From assembly GCF_014652475.1 (NCBI RefSeq), contig NZ_BMYW01000011.1, positions 55,442 through 119,441 on the forward strand: a stretch of DNA of 64,000 nt. Reading direction: 5' to 3'. The translations under genes and the position numbers were made by a program. Below the pieces are notes generated by a model. That model was not told where the DNA came from. It saw nothing but the letters and a program-made list of their open reading frames with translations, and made no database searches. Shown in pieces: positions 9,672 through 19,974 of the stretch. The number at the start of each line of letters is the position of its first letter. The first letter of the stretch is position 1. The DNA comes from Vogesella alkaliphila. GTDB lineage: Bacteria > Pseudomonadota > Gammaproteobacteria > Burkholderiales > Chromobacteriaceae.

Positions 9672-11339
9672 TCATGCCCACACCACGCCGGCGGTGAGAA
9701 TCTCTTCCGCGTGCTGCAGCGCGGTGGTCAGATCGGGCTGGATGTTGCGGTTGCCCATCTCACGGGCGAGGCGCGCCTGTTTCAGCATCTGCATCACCTC
9801 GGTGCCGGCGCCGCACAGGATCAGGGTGCGGCCCTGCGCCTTCAGGTGCCGGTTCAGCGCCGACAGCGCCAGCAGGCCGGTGGTGTCCAGCATCACCAGC
9901 CGGTGAAGTTGCAGGATGATCACCCGCGCCTCCGGACGGGCGTTGGCGATGGCCTCGATGCGGTCTGTGGCGCCGAAGAACAGCGCGCCCTCGATGCGGT
10001 AGGCGATGCAGCCGTCGGGAATGTGCTTGCCGGCGATGGAGTGGCGTTCGTACAGCTGCTGATGTTCGGCTTTCAGCTCCTGCACGCTGGTGCTGCCGGC
10101 CATGCGCTGGATGAAGAACACCGCCGCCATCATCAGCCCGATCTGCACCGCGATGGTGAGGTCGAAGATGACCGTTAGCGCGAAGGTCACCACCAGCACC
10201 AGCGTGTCGCGCTTCGGGAATTGCGCCGCCTTGCGGATGTCCCAGTCGCCCATCTTGATGGCGACCGCGATCAGGATGGCGGCCAGCACCGCCAACGGGA
10301 TGTAGGCTGCCAGCGGCGCCGCGATAAGGATTACCAGTAGCAGGAACAGCGCGTGCATGATACCGGAAACCGGCGTCTTGCCGCCGTTGTTGATGTTGGT
10401 GGCGGTGCGGGCGATGGCGCCGGTGGCGGGAATGCCGCCGAAGAACGGCACCACCATGTTGGCGATGCCCTGCGCGATCAGCTCCTGGTTGGCGTCGTGC
10501 TTGTCGCCGGTCAGGTTGTCGGCGACCACGGCGCAGAGCAGCGATTCGATGGCGCCGAGCAGCGCGATGGTGAAGGCCGGGGCCAGCAGATCGGACAGGT
10601 GTTCCGGATCGAAGGCCAGGCCGTGCAGCTCGGGCAGCCCTTGCGGAATGCCGCCGAACTTGCTGCCGATGGTGGCCAGCGGCAGCGAGAACAGGCTGAC
10701 GGTCAGCGTGGCCAGCACCAGCGCCACGAACGGCCCCGGCAGCTTCTGGTTCAGGGCTTTCGGCCACAGCAGGATCAGCAGCAGCGAGGCGACGGAGACG
10801 GCCACTGTCGGCGGGTCGAATTGATTGATGGTGTGGCGCAGGATGTCGACGACGGCGAAGAAACCGCTGGGCATGCTGCCGATCGGCAGGCCGAAGAAGT
10901 CCTTCAGCTGGGTGAGCAGGATCAGTACCGCGATGCCGTTGGTGAAGCCGGTAATCAGAGGCATCGGGAAGAACTTGATCACCTGCCCCAGGCGCAGCAG
11001 CCCCATCAGCACCAGCATCGCCCCGGCCATGAAGGTGCAGATGATCAGGTTGGCGAGGCCGTATTTGACCACGATGCCGTAGATGATGACGATGAAGGCG
11101 CCGGTCGGGCCGCTGACCGAGGTCTTGCTGCCGCCCAGCAGCGAGGTCAGGAAGCCGGCGATGACGGCGGTAAAGATGCCGGCCTGTGGCGGCACGCCGC
11201 TGGCAATGGCGAACGCCATCGCCAGCGGCAGCGCGACGATGCCGACGGTGACGCCGGCCATCAGGTCCTGGCGCAAGGTGGCCTTGTCGTAGCGGCGCAG
11301 GGTGTGCAGCAGGGCGGGGCGGAAGCGGACGGTGGCCAT
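9672..11339 (-). CDS. SulP-family anion permease with STAS domain
   Basis: Inner-membrane anion transporter (sulfate, bicarbonate or related; substrate cannot be read from sequence), 555 residues from the ATG. The membrane domain shows the family start LRQDLMAGVTVGIVALPLAMAFAIASG, the SGPTGAF motif and about 10-12 hydrophobic segments. The cytoplasmic STAS domain occupies roughly the last 120 residues (LMLDTTGLLALSAL core). A TTG at 11357 would add six residues; neither start has a clear Shine-Dalgarno site. BicA-type bicarbonate uptake is a possible function. Confidence 0.9.
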   Translation of the reverse strand: MATVRFRPALLHTLRRYDKATLRQDLMAGVTVGIVALPLAMAFAIASGVPPQAGIFTAVIAGFLTSLLGGSKTSVSGPTGAFIVIIYGIVVKYGLANLIICTFMAGAMLVLMGLLRLGQVIKFFPMPLITGFTNGIAVLILLTQLKDFFGLPIGSMPSGFFAVVDILRHTINQFDPPTVAVSVASLLLILLWPKALNQKLPGPFVALVLATLTVSLFSLPLATIGSKFGGIPQGLPELHGLAFDPEHLSDLLAPAFTIALLGAIESLLCAVVADNLTGDKHDANQELIAQGIANMVVPFFGGIPATGAIARTATNINNGGKTPVSGIMHALFLLLVILIAAPLAAYIPLAVLAAILIAVAIKMGDWDIRKAAQFPKRDTLVLVVTFALTVIFDLTIAVQIGLMMAAVFFIQRMAGSTSVQELKAEHQQLYERHSIAGKHIPDGCIAYRIEGALFFGATDRIEAIANARPEARVIILQLHRLVMLDTTGLLALSALNRHLKAQGRTLILCGAGTEVMQMLKQARLAREMGNRNIQPDLTTALQHAEEILTAGVVWA

Positions 11340-11452
11340 GGGGCGCTCTGGCGGCAATTGGAGAGCTACAGACTAGTAAAATCCCCATTGCCGCTCAAGG
11401 GTTTTATGCAGGTGCGGCGCCGAAAGCGCTAAAGCCTTGCCGCCGGAATGGC

Positions 11453-12901
11453 TCAGTGGCGCTCGGCGCGGACGTTGATCAGCTGGTAGTAGGCGGTCTG
11501 CAACAGCAGGCGGGTGGCCTTGACTGGCAGCACGCCCTGCGGCTGGTGGATCTCGAACTGGCGCAGCGCCTGGTACGGTTTGCCGTACATCACCAGCACG
11601 TCCTGCGGGTTGAGACGGGCATTGGCGGCCAGGCGGATCGCGTTTTGCGCCGGCTCGGTAGCGTGGGTGACGACCGGTTTCACCTGGATTGCCTCCGGGT
11701 TCTTGCCGACGATCTCGATGCCGCACTCGGTGTCTCCGCACGGGCTTTGGCGGTTGATCCAGCGCACCACGCCGAGGAAAGGGTCGCGGCCTGGGCGGCG
11801 GATCAGCACCAGCTCGCCGCTGCGCAGCGGCATGGTCGGCAGTTGGCCGCGCAGCAGGTAGCCACTGGCGCTCATATTGCACACCTGCATGTGCGCCACG
11901 GGGGGCGTGTTGTCGCTGGCGGCTTGCAGTGCCTGCCAGCAATGGTCGAGGGTGGCGTGCAGCTGCACGAACTCCTCGTTCTTGCTGTGCAGGCGCAGGT
12001 AGCGCCGTTGCGGCGGATAGACCAGCTCCTGGCGCAGTTTCAGGATCAGCTGCTGTTCCAGCTGCGCCGCGGCATCCAGCTGCGGGGTGGTCTGGCTTTT
12101 CTCTTCCCAGGACTGCAGCACGCGGTGCACACCCAGCAGTAGCTGGGCGTGTTCCGGCCCCGGCTTGCCGCGGATGCTGCTGTGGCGCGGTGCGGCGTCG
12201 CGCTCCAGATCGACGATAAAGCCGTTGGCGTCCACGGCCGATGCCAGTGGCAGCAGCAGCGCGTGCTTGCCGCCTTCGCGCACCAGTTGTACCAGGCACT
12301 CGATGCGTACCGGGTCCAGCCGGTTACTGGCGGCGACGCCGAGCAGCAGCAGCTGGCGGTACAGCGCGCCGAGGGTGTCATGCTTGCCGGCAGCGATCTT
12401 GTTTTCCCAGCCGCCATCCAGCAGGTAGCGGTACAGGCGGTGACAATCCTGCCAGAAGCCATGCGGCAGGTTGCTGTAGCCGAGTGCATGGCTGCGCAGC
12501 ACCTCGATGGCGCAGGCGAGGCAGTCGGCACAGGCGTCGATCTTGCTCTTGTTGCTGCTGAAAAAACCGCTGCGGGCGGCTTCCTGCTGCAGCACCTGCT
12601 TTGCCTGGTGCAGCAGGCTGGCGGCAAGCGCCTGAGCCAGCACCATGGCGAATAGTGCCTGCTGCGGCTGCGAGGCATCCAGGCGTCGGGCCAGCTCCAG
12701 CAGGGTCGGTAGCAGGCTATCGGCCTGTGCGCGTTGGTCCGGTTGCAGGGGCGTGCGGTTGCCGGTCAATGCGGCATGCAGCTCGCGCAGCAGGGTCTCG
12801 GCGGCGGCAAGGGTCTGCCGCGCGCCTTGTTCGCGGGCGTGTTCGCCGCTGGCGCGCATCAGGTCGGCAAATTCGACTGCTTCGGCCAGATCGATGGCCA
12901 T
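11453..12901 (-). CDS. PilZ-like domain protein of unknown function
   Basis: About 482 residues from the ATG at 12901 (MAIDLAEAVEFADL). The frame is open another 55 codons upstream, but that part is Pro/Arg-rich and looks untranslated. The N-terminal 300 residues are helical with no recognised domain and contain several Cys (CADCLACA). The C-terminal part (about residues 330-420) resembles a PilZ-type beta barrel: CNMSASGYLLRG, LRSGELVLIRR, GVVRWI and CGIEIVG. The canonical RxxxR c-di-GMP motif is not clearly present, so binding is uncertain. It stands alone, 113 bp before the SulP gene and downstream of map. Confidence 0.7.
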   Translation of the reverse strand: MAIDLAEAVEFADLMRASGEHAREQGARQTLAAAETLLRELHAALTGNRTPLQPDQRAQADSLLPTLLELARRLDASQPQQALFAMVLAQALAASLLHQAKQVLQQEAARSGFFSSNKSKIDACADCLACAIEVLRSHALGYSNLPHGFWQDCHRLYRYLLDGGWENKIAAGKHDTLGALYRQLLLLGVAASNRLDPVRIECLVQLVREGGKHALLLPLASAVDANGFIVDLERDAAPRHSSIRGKPGPEHAQLLLGVHRVLQSWEEKSQTTPQLDAAAQLEQQLILKLRQELVYPPQRRYLRLHSKNEEFVQLHATLDHCWQALQAASDNTPPVAHMQVCNMSASGYLLRGQLPTMPLRSGELVLIRRPGRDPFLGVVRWINRQSPCGDTECGIEIVGKNPEAIQVKPVVTHATEPAQNAIRLAANARLNPQDVLVMYGKPYQALRQFEIHQPQGVLPVKATRLLLQTAYYQLINVRAERH

Positions 12902-13053
12902 GACGAGGGTCAGCACATTCAAGGCACCAGCTCGGAAAGTGGGGAGGGTGGCGTGCTCTGCGCGCGCCGGTAACAGGGCATTGTGCCTGCTTAGTGGCGG
13001 AAGAAAAGGGGGGGGTGATCGTTTTTTGGCGGGAGTGTGCATATTCACGCAAC

Positions 13054-13076
13054 AGGCCGGACACATGGTCCGGCCT
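13054..13076. terminator. Possible terminator hairpin downstream of map
   Basis: An 8-bp perfect stem AGGCCGGA (13054-13061) / TCCGGCCT (13069-13076) just after the map stop codon. There is no good T-run on the minus strand, so efficiency is doubtful. Confidence 0.4.
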
Positions 13077-13094
13077 TGCTGAAGTTGCTGCGGC

Positions 13095-13892
13095 TTATTT
13101 CCACACCGGTTTTGGCGGGGTGCCGTCGGAGGTGGTCATGATCTCGTAGCCGGTTTCGGTGACCAGCACGGTGTGTTCCCACTGCGCCGACAGGCTGCGG
13201 TCCTTGGTGACCACGGTCCAGCCATCGGCCAGCAGGCGCAGGTGGCGCTTGCCCTGGTTGATCATCGGCTCGATGGTGAAGATCATGCCGGCCTTCAGTT
13301 CCATGCCGGTGCCCGGCTGGCCGTAGTGCAACACTTGCGGCTCTTCGTGGAACTTGGTGCCGATGCCGTGGCCGCAGAATTCCTGCACCACGCTGTAGCC
13401 GGCAGCCTCGGCGTGGCGCTGGATGGCGTTGCCGATGTCACCGAGGCGGGCGCCCGGCTTGACCTTCTCGATGCCCTTCCACATGCACTCGTAGGTGACC
13501 TTGCACAGGCGGCGCGCGAAGTCGCTGACCTGGCCGACGTAGTACATGCGGCTGTTGTCGCCGTGGTAGCCATCCTTGATCACGGTGATGTCCATGTTCA
13601 GGATGTCGCCGTTTTTCAGCGGCTTGTCGTCGGGAATGCCGTGGCAGATCACGTGGTTGATCGAGGTGCAGATCGATTTCGGATACGGAATGCCGCCATC
13701 CGGCGCGTAGTTCAGCGGCGCCGGGATGGTGCCCTGCACGTTGACCATGTAGTCGTGGCAGAGCTGGTTCAGTTCGTTGGTGGTGACGCCGGGTTTGACG
13801 AAGGGCGTGATGTAGTCGAGCACTTCCGCGGCGAGCCGTCCGGCAACGCGCATTTTTTCGATATCTTGCTGGCTTTTGATCAGTGTGGACAT
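13095..13892 (-). CDS. map: Type I methionine aminopeptidase
   Basis: Removes the initiator methionine from nascent proteins (265 residues). Family segments include VTTNELNQLCHDY, SICTSINHVICHGIPDD, the metal-ligand region NMDITVIKDGYHGDNSRMY, CGHGIGTKFHEEPQVLHYG, FTIEPMI and the last ligand in SAQWEHTVLVTETG. The ATG at 13892 (MSTLIKSQQDIEKMR) was preferred to a TTG eight codons upstream. It does not sit next to rpsB here, unlike in many bacteria; its neighbour is a DUF3579 gene. Confidence 0.97.
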   Translation of the reverse strand: MSTLIKSQQDIEKMRVAGRLAAEVLDYITPFVKPGVTTNELNQLCHDYMVNVQGTIPAPLNYAPDGGIPYPKSICTSINHVICHGIPDDKPLKNGDILNMDITVIKDGYHGDNSRMYYVGQVSDFARRLCKVTYECMWKGIEKVKPGARLGDIGNAIQRHAEAAGYSVVQEFCGHGIGTKFHEEPQVLHYGQPGTGMELKAGMIFTIEPMINQGKRHLRLLADGWTVVTKDRSLSAQWEHTVLVTETGYEIMTTSDGTPPKPVWK

Positions 13893-13983
13893 GCGTTCAT
13901 CGCTTGATGGGTTCAAGCCGTCATGATAGCAAACATCACGTTAGCGGACGACCCGCGCCGTCTGCCTGCGTGCGGCCAACATG

Positions 13984-14298
13984 TCAGGCCAGGAACTGGT
14001 TCGGGTAGATTTCGTCGATCAGGGTACGGCAGTCCACGATGCGCAGATCGTTGTCCTTGGCGAAATCCATCAGGAAGCGGAATACCTGCGGCTGGTTTTT
14101 TTCCAGCTTCTTGTCCACCGCGACGCAGCGGACGTTGTCCAGCATCATCGGGCGTACAAACTGGTGATAGGCGAGTTTCTGGTCGTCGCCAAACGAAGAG
14201 AGGATGCCGGCGAGGCGCTCGGCCCAGTCGCTGGGGCGGAACGTGCGGCCTTCGGATGTCAGGCCTTGGATAACGATTTCGTATGGATTACAGATCAT
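13984..14298 (-). CDS. DUF3579 family protein
   Basis: 104-residue small protein (MICNPYEIVIQGLTSEGRTFRPSDWAERL...) of the DUF3579 family, which is largely restricted to betaproteobacteria. No catalytic motif or membrane segment is visible. It lies 91 bp upstream of map on the same strand and may share its transcript. Function unknown. Confidence 0.8.
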   Translation of the reverse strand: MICNPYEIVIQGLTSEGRTFRPSDWAERLAGILSSFGDDQKLAYHQFVRPMMLDNVRCVAVDKKLEKNQPQVFRFLMDFAKDNDLRIVDCRTLIDEIYPNQFLA

Positions 14299-14476
14299 GG
14301 CTTAACCGGGCGCGTTCTTGAGTGGGTGTGGTCTCTTGCCCTGTGCTGAATTGTTATTTGGCAGAGCAAACTGTTCTGCGATGTCAGTCACGGTTCGGGT
14401 TTACCCGCTATTCTACCGTAAAACCGGGTGGGCATCATCCTGCGCGGAGGCCGCCGAACGGCGGCTTTCCCCAATA

Positions 14477-16609
14477 TCAAATCCGGCGGAATGGTGGCAG
14501 GGCGGCCAGCAGGCGTTTGCCATAGTTCTGGCGCACGATGCGGGTGTCCAGAATGGTGACGCGGCCATAGTCCTGCTCGGTGCGGATCAGGCGGCCGACG
14601 GCCTGGATCAACTTGATCGACGCCTCCGGCACCGTCAGCTCCACGAACGGGTTGCCGCCGCGTTTCTCGATCCAGCGCGACAGGGTGCGGCCGACCGGGT
14701 CGTCCGGCATCGCGAACGGCAGCTTGGCGATGATCACGTGCACGCAGGCTTCGCCCGGCAGGTCCAGCCCCTCGGAGAACGAGTCCAGCCCGAACAGCAC
14801 GCTGGCATGACCGGCCTGCAGCGCGTCGCGGTGGTTCTGCAGCAGCACCGCCTTGGGCAGCTCGCCCTGCATCTGCACCCGTTCGCGCAGGTTGGCCGCA
14901 AGCCCTTCCGCCACTTCCTGCATCTGCTTGCGCGAGGTGAACAGCACCAGCGTGCCGACCGCCTCGTTGAGGTCGATCAGCTTGGGCAGCCAGTCGATGA
15001 TTTCGCGGGTGTGGCCGGCCGGGTCTTTCGGGGTGCTGAGTAGTGGTGGCACGTACAGTTCGCCCTGCACGCTGAAGTTGAACGGCGAATCCAGCGCCAC
15101 GGACTGCACCTGCTCCAGCCACTTGAGGCCGGTCTGCGACAGTAGCAGGTCGAAAGTGCCCAGCGAGCGCAGCGTGGCCGAGGTCAGCACCGCGCCGGCG
15201 GCACGGCGCCACAGCGTGGCCGCGAGGCTGCCGGCGGCGCTCACCGGCGAGGCGGAGAACAGGTAGTCACCCTTGCCGTCGGCGCGACGGGTCACCCACT
15301 TGGCGATCGGCGGTGCGTTTTCTTCCGGCTCCTTCTCGAACAGGTCCCACAGTGCCATCAGCTGTTCGCACTTGCCAACCATGAAGCCGACGTCGGAGCT
15401 GGTCTTGTCGATCAGCAGCGTCTCCTGCTGCTTGTCCTTGCGCAACTGGGCCAGGCCGTCGCTCATGCCGGTCAGGTTCTTGTAGAGCATGCGCGCCGAC
15501 AGCGCCATGTTGGCCGCCGGGATCTTCATCGACTCCGGCAGCACGCCGTCCTCGATCAGCCACGACGGCTCCAGATTGTCGCTGCTGGCTTCCAGCGACG
15601 GCTCGGTCTGCAGCAGCCACAGCCATTCGGTGAGACTCTCCATGCAGGCCGCCGCCGCCTCGCAGGCGTTGCTGGCCAGCTCCGGCTTGTCGATCAGGCT
15701 TTCGACGCGGGTGGCCAGCGGCGTGATCTTGTCCAGCCACGCCATCGCCTGCGCCAGGCTGTGTTCGGCGGCGAACTGGTTGACCGCCTTCTTGGCCAGA
15801 TGGTGCGCCTCGTCGATGCAGTAGAAGCTGTTTTCCGGCGCCGGCAGGATCACGCCGCCGCCCATCGCCACGTCGGCCAGCATCAGGTCGTGGTTGGCTA
15901 CCACGATGTCGACGGTTTCCAGCGTTTCGCGCGCCAGGTAGAACGGGCACTCCGGGCGGTTGGGGCAGCCGGCTTTCAGGCAGCCGTGGCGGTCGTTGGT
16001 GACGCGGCGCCACAGCTCGTCGTTGATCATCTCCGGCCAGCTGTCGCGATCGCCGTTCCACTTGCGGTAGTAGAAGGCGTCGGCCAGCTGGCGCAGCGCC
16101 TCGATCTCGCCCTGTTCCGGCTTGCGCTCCCACAGCGCCAGCGCCGGGTCCTGCGCGATCAGCTCGCCCTGCGCGGTGTCGGCGGTGAGCTGGTACAGGC
16201 GGTACGGGCACAGGTAGCGGCCGCGGCCCTTGGCCAGTGCGAAGGTGGCCGGCAGGCCGCTTTTCTCGATGGCGAACGGCAGGTCGCGGTTGACCAGCTG
16301 TTCCTGCAGCGCGATGGTGGCGCTGGTGACCACCAGCTTCTTGCCGCGCGATTTGGCCATCACGCCGCCGGCCAGCAGGTAGGCCAGGCTCTTGCCGACG
16401 CCGGTCGGGCCTTCGATCACGGCGATGCTCTCGCCGTTGCGCTCCGGCGCGTCGTCGCTGTCCTCGGCTTTGCTCAGGGTGTTGCCGAAGGCGTTGGCGA
16501 CGGTGGCCAGCATCTGGCGCTGGGCGGCACGGGGGCGGAAGCCCGGCAGGTTGTCGGCAATGGCGCGATAGTACTCGCGCAGGGAATCTTTTTCGGCGTC
16601 GGTCAGCAT
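14477..16609 (-). CDS. dinG: ATP-dependent DNA helicase DinG (XPD-like, iron-sulfur)
   Basis: Superfamily 2 5'-3' helicase (710 residues) that unwinds R-loops and other repair intermediates. The Walker A motif is EGPTGVGKS, the DEAH box is CIDEAHH. The iron-sulfur cluster cysteines are seen in GRYLCPYRLYQ and in HGCLKAGCPNRPECPFYLAR. Late helicase motifs are LFTSRKQMQEVAE and VGRLIRTEQDYGRV. The ATG at 16609 (MLTDAEKDSL) is preferred; 22 upstream codons are Arg/Gly-rich. A possible -10 TACAAT (minus strand, 16621-16616) lies just before the start codon. Confidence 0.93.
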   Translation of the reverse strand: MLTDAEKDSLREYYRAIADNLPGFRPRAAQRQMLATVANAFGNTLSKAEDSDDAPERNGESIAVIEGPTGVGKSLAYLLAGGVMAKSRGKKLVVTSATIALQEQLVNRDLPFAIEKSGLPATFALAKGRGRYLCPYRLYQLTADTAQGELIAQDPALALWERKPEQGEIEALRQLADAFYYRKWNGDRDSWPEMINDELWRRVTNDRHGCLKAGCPNRPECPFYLARETLETVDIVVANHDLMLADVAMGGGVILPAPENSFYCIDEAHHLAKKAVNQFAAEHSLAQAMAWLDKITPLATRVESLIDKPELASNACEAAAACMESLTEWLWLLQTEPSLEASSDNLEPSWLIEDGVLPESMKIPAANMALSARMLYKNLTGMSDGLAQLRKDKQQETLLIDKTSSDVGFMVGKCEQLMALWDLFEKEPEENAPPIAKWVTRRADGKGDYLFSASPVSAAGSLAATLWRRAAGAVLTSATLRSLGTFDLLLSQTGLKWLEQVQSVALDSPFNFSVQGELYVPPLLSTPKDPAGHTREIIDWLPKLIDLNEAVGTLVLFTSRKQMQEVAEGLAANLRERVQMQGELPKAVLLQNHRDALQAGHASVLFGLDSFSEGLDLPGEACVHVIIAKLPFAMPDDPVGRTLSRWIEKRGGNPFVELTVPEASIKLIQAVGRLIRTEQDYGRVTILDTRIVRQNYGKRLLAALPPFRRI

Positions 16610-16742
16610 CCGCGCATTGTAGCGGATTGGCCGCCCGCCTGCTTTGCCGCGTCGCCGGCCAAGGCGGCCTCGCAACGCCGTTTAGCAGTCTGTCATCGGG
16701 GCGGCTAGACTGGGAGCACGGCTGGCGCCGCAGGAGGAAACC

Positions 16743-18710
16743 ATGACACCAGTAAGCCGGGTCTTGATCGTCAGCAACGACGCACGCTGGCAGGCCAGCG
16801 TGCTGGCGGGGCTGAACGCGGCCGCCGCGAAACTGCACAATCCGCTGGGTCTGTGCTTTGCCAGCGTCGCCTGCAGCCGCGACGCGCTGGCGCAGGTGGC
16901 GCACGACGGCGAGCTGCAGTTCGTGCTGCTGGACAAGGGTCTGAAGGAGCAGGGGCAGACGCAGCCGGTGGTGGAGCTGGCCAACCAGCTCTCCGCGCTG
17001 CGGCCGGAGCTGTCGCTGTACATCCTGCTGCAGGACGACGACGAGAAGGTGCTGATGGAGACGCTGGCCAGCCACGCGGTGGACGGCTATTTCTATCGCG
17101 ACGAGCAGGATTTTCACGGCTGGTTCCGCATCCTTGCCGCCGAGCTGGCCGAGAAATCGGCGACGCCGTTCTACGACCGTCTCAAGCTGTACGTCAGCAT
17201 GGCCAAGGACTCGTGGCATACCCCCGGCCACTCCGGCGGCGACTCGTTCAAGAACAGCCCGTGGGTGGGCGATTTCTACGATTTCGTCGGCGAGGAAATG
17301 CTGCGCGCCGACCTGTCGGTGTCGGTGCCGATGCTGGACTCGCTGCTGCACCCGACCGGGGTGATCGCGGACGCGCAAACGTTGGCCGCAAAGGCCTTCG
17401 GCGCGCGCAAGACCTATTTCGCCACCAACGGCACCTCCACCTCCAACAAGGTGATCTTCCAGACGCTGCTGGCGCCGGGCGACAAGCTGCTGCTGGACCG
17501 CAACTGCCACAAGTCGGTGCACCACGGCGTGATCCTGTCCGGCGCGCTGCCGGTGTACCTGGATTCCTCGGTCAACCGCCACTACGGCATCTTCGGGCCG
17601 GTGCCCAAAGCGGTGATCTTCGACGCCATTGCGGCCAACCCCGATGCACGGGCGCTGATCCTGACCTCCTGCACCTACGACGGCCTGCGCTACGACCTGC
17701 CGCCCATCGTCGCCGCCGCCCACGCTGCCGGCATCAAGGTGGTGGTCGACGAAGCCTGGTACGGTCACGCCCGCTTTCACCACGCGCTGCGGCCAACGGC
17801 GCTGGAGTCCGGCGCCGACTATGTCACGCAAAGCACGCACAAGGTGCTGTCGGCGTTCTCGCAGGCGAGCATGATCCACGTGAACGACCCGGCCTTCGAT
17901 GAGCACCTGTTCCGCGAAAACTTCAACATGCACGCCTCGACCAGCCCGCAGTACAACCTGATCGCCAGCCTCGACGTGGCGCGCAAGCAGGCGGTGACCG
18001 AGGGCTTCCGCCTGCTCGACCGAGCGCTGAAGCTGGCGCAGGAATTGCGGCAGAAGATCAACGCCACTGGCGCCTTTCGCGTGCTGGAACTGGATGACCT
18101 GCTGCCGGACAGCGTGCGCGACGACGGCGTCCGTCTCGATCCGACCAAGCTGACGGTGGACATCTCGCAGGCTGGCTACAGCGCCGACGAGTTGCAGCGC
18201 GCGCTGTTCGAGCGCTTCAACATCCAGTTCGAGAAATCCACCTTCAATACCATCACCCTGCTGCTGACGGTGGGCACCACGCGCAGCAAGGTGTCGCGGC
18301 TGTTCGACGCGCTGCTGCGGCTGGCCAAGGAGCAGCGCCCGCCACGGCGACTGGGGCGGATGCCGGAAATCCCCGGCTTCACCCGCCTGGCCTGCCTGCC
18401 GCGCGATGCCTTCTACGAGACGGGCGAGCGCCTGCCGCTGTTCGACGACGAGGGACGAGCCAACCCGGAGCTGAGCGGCCGCGTCTGTTGCGACCAGATC
18501 GTGCCCTATCCGCCGGGCATCCCGGTACTGGTGCCGGGGCAGGTGATCGACGACGGCATCATCGCCTACCTGGCACGGCTGCTGAAAACGCAGAAGCGCA
18601 TCGAGATGCACGGCCTGGACGAGGAGGGCGGCGAGTACCGGGTGCGGGTGCTGAGGGCGGCGGAACTGGCGGCCTTGCCGGGACAGGCCGGCGCGGCGGC
18701 GCGGGAATGA
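16743..18710 (+). CDS. Orn/Lys/Arg decarboxylase, PLP-dependent (fold-type I)
   Basis: 655-residue basic amino acid decarboxylase with an N-terminal response-regulator-like wing domain (about 1-130), the PLP-binding domain and a C-terminal Orn/DC domain. The PLP lysine is Lys367 in the hallmark QSTHK, and VVDEAWYGHARF contains the conserved Asp that contacts the cofactor. It is shorter than inducible E. coli CadA/SpeF/AdiA (about 710-755 residues). Substrate (ornithine, lysine or arginine) is not resolved; the neighbouring argF-argG fit ornithine or arginine but are weak evidence. A strong AGGAGG at 16732-16737 precedes the ATG. An exact motif copy lies inside at 17388-17399. Confidence 0.9.
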   Translation: MTPVSRVLIVSNDARWQASVLAGLNAAAAKLHNPLGLCFASVACSRDALAQVAHDGELQFVLLDKGLKEQGQTQPVVELANQLSALRPELSLYILLQDDDEKVLMETLASHAVDGYFYRDEQDFHGWFRILAAELAEKSATPFYDRLKLYVSMAKDSWHTPGHSGGDSFKNSPWVGDFYDFVGEEMLRADLSVSVPMLDSLLHPTGVIADAQTLAAKAFGARKTYFATNGTSTSNKVIFQTLLAPGDKLLLDRNCHKSVHHGVILSGALPVYLDSSVNRHYGIFGPVPKAVIFDAIAANPDARALILTSCTYDGLRYDLPPIVAAAHAAGIKVVVDEAWYGHARFHHALRPTALESGADYVTQSTHKVLSAFSQASMIHVNDPAFDEHLFRENFNMHASTSPQYNLIASLDVARKQAVTEGFRLLDRALKLAQELRQKINATGAFRVLELDDLLPDSVRDDGVRLDPTKLTVDISQAGYSADELQRALFERFNIQFEKSTFNTITLLLTVGTTRSKVSRLFDALLRLAKEQRPPRRLGRMPEIPGFTRLACLPRDAFYETGERLPLFDDEGRANPELSGRVCCDQIVPYPPGIPVLVPGQVIDDGIIAYLARLLKTQKRIEMHGLDEEGGEYRVRVLRAAELAALPGQAGAAARE

Positions 18711-19013
18711 GCGCCGGTGCGCTGCTGTTGATTATGCTAAACACTGGTAATTGGCTAGCCGGCTGATTCATATCGGTTTTTTTGAAAAATAGCGTGCGGG
18801 TGCTGGCGCGCAAATGCCACACAGACTTGTCACCGGATTGGATTTCGGATACATATAACCATGTCGCAATTCTGTAAAACATGAAATAGACATGAGCGGA
18901 TGTTGCGACAATCCGAGCCAGGCAACGCCAGTTTGCGTGTAGTAATGTGCCACTGCGCATGAAAACGCCACGTTTTCACGCTGCCGTGGCATTCATTTTT
19001 TCCGGAATTCAAC
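18711..19013 (+). promoter_or_regulatory. argF leader with two mutually exclusive hairpins (attenuator-like)
   Basis: This 303-bp gap has no confident gene. A TTGTCA at 18827-18832 with TACATA 17 bp later is a weak promoter candidate. A 16-codon ORF (18892-18942, Cys-rich, no Arg codons) lies in the leader without a good ribosome site. Just before argF, hairpin 1 pairs TGAAAACG (18960-18967) with CGTTTTCA (18971-18978). Hairpin 2 pairs GCCACG (18967-18972) with CGTGGC (18985-18990) and is followed by ATTCATTTTTT, a terminator form. The two share bases and cannot coexist. No clear ArgR box was found. Confidence 0.45.
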
Positions 19014-19937
<924 letters not shown>

Positions 19938-19974
19938 TCCGGCGGCAACCCAAGCGTATCTGAAAGAGAAAACG

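Noticed and set aside
13923..14273. Possible + strand gene overlapping the DUF3579 gene
   Set aside because: No ribosome site and no family; DUF3579 on the minus strand has clear family sequence over the same bases.
15267..18611. A minus-strand open frame of over 1,100 codons running across dinG and the decarboxylase gene
   Set aside because: It is antisense to the decarboxylase and out of frame with dinG, its translation is Arg/His/Gln-rich low complexity, and both overlapped genes have strong family motifs. Long empty frames are common in high-GC DNA.
18892..18942. 16-codon ORF in the argF leader as an arginine attenuator peptide
   Set aside because: It contains no arginine codon and no convincing ribosome site; kept only as a note in the leader entry.
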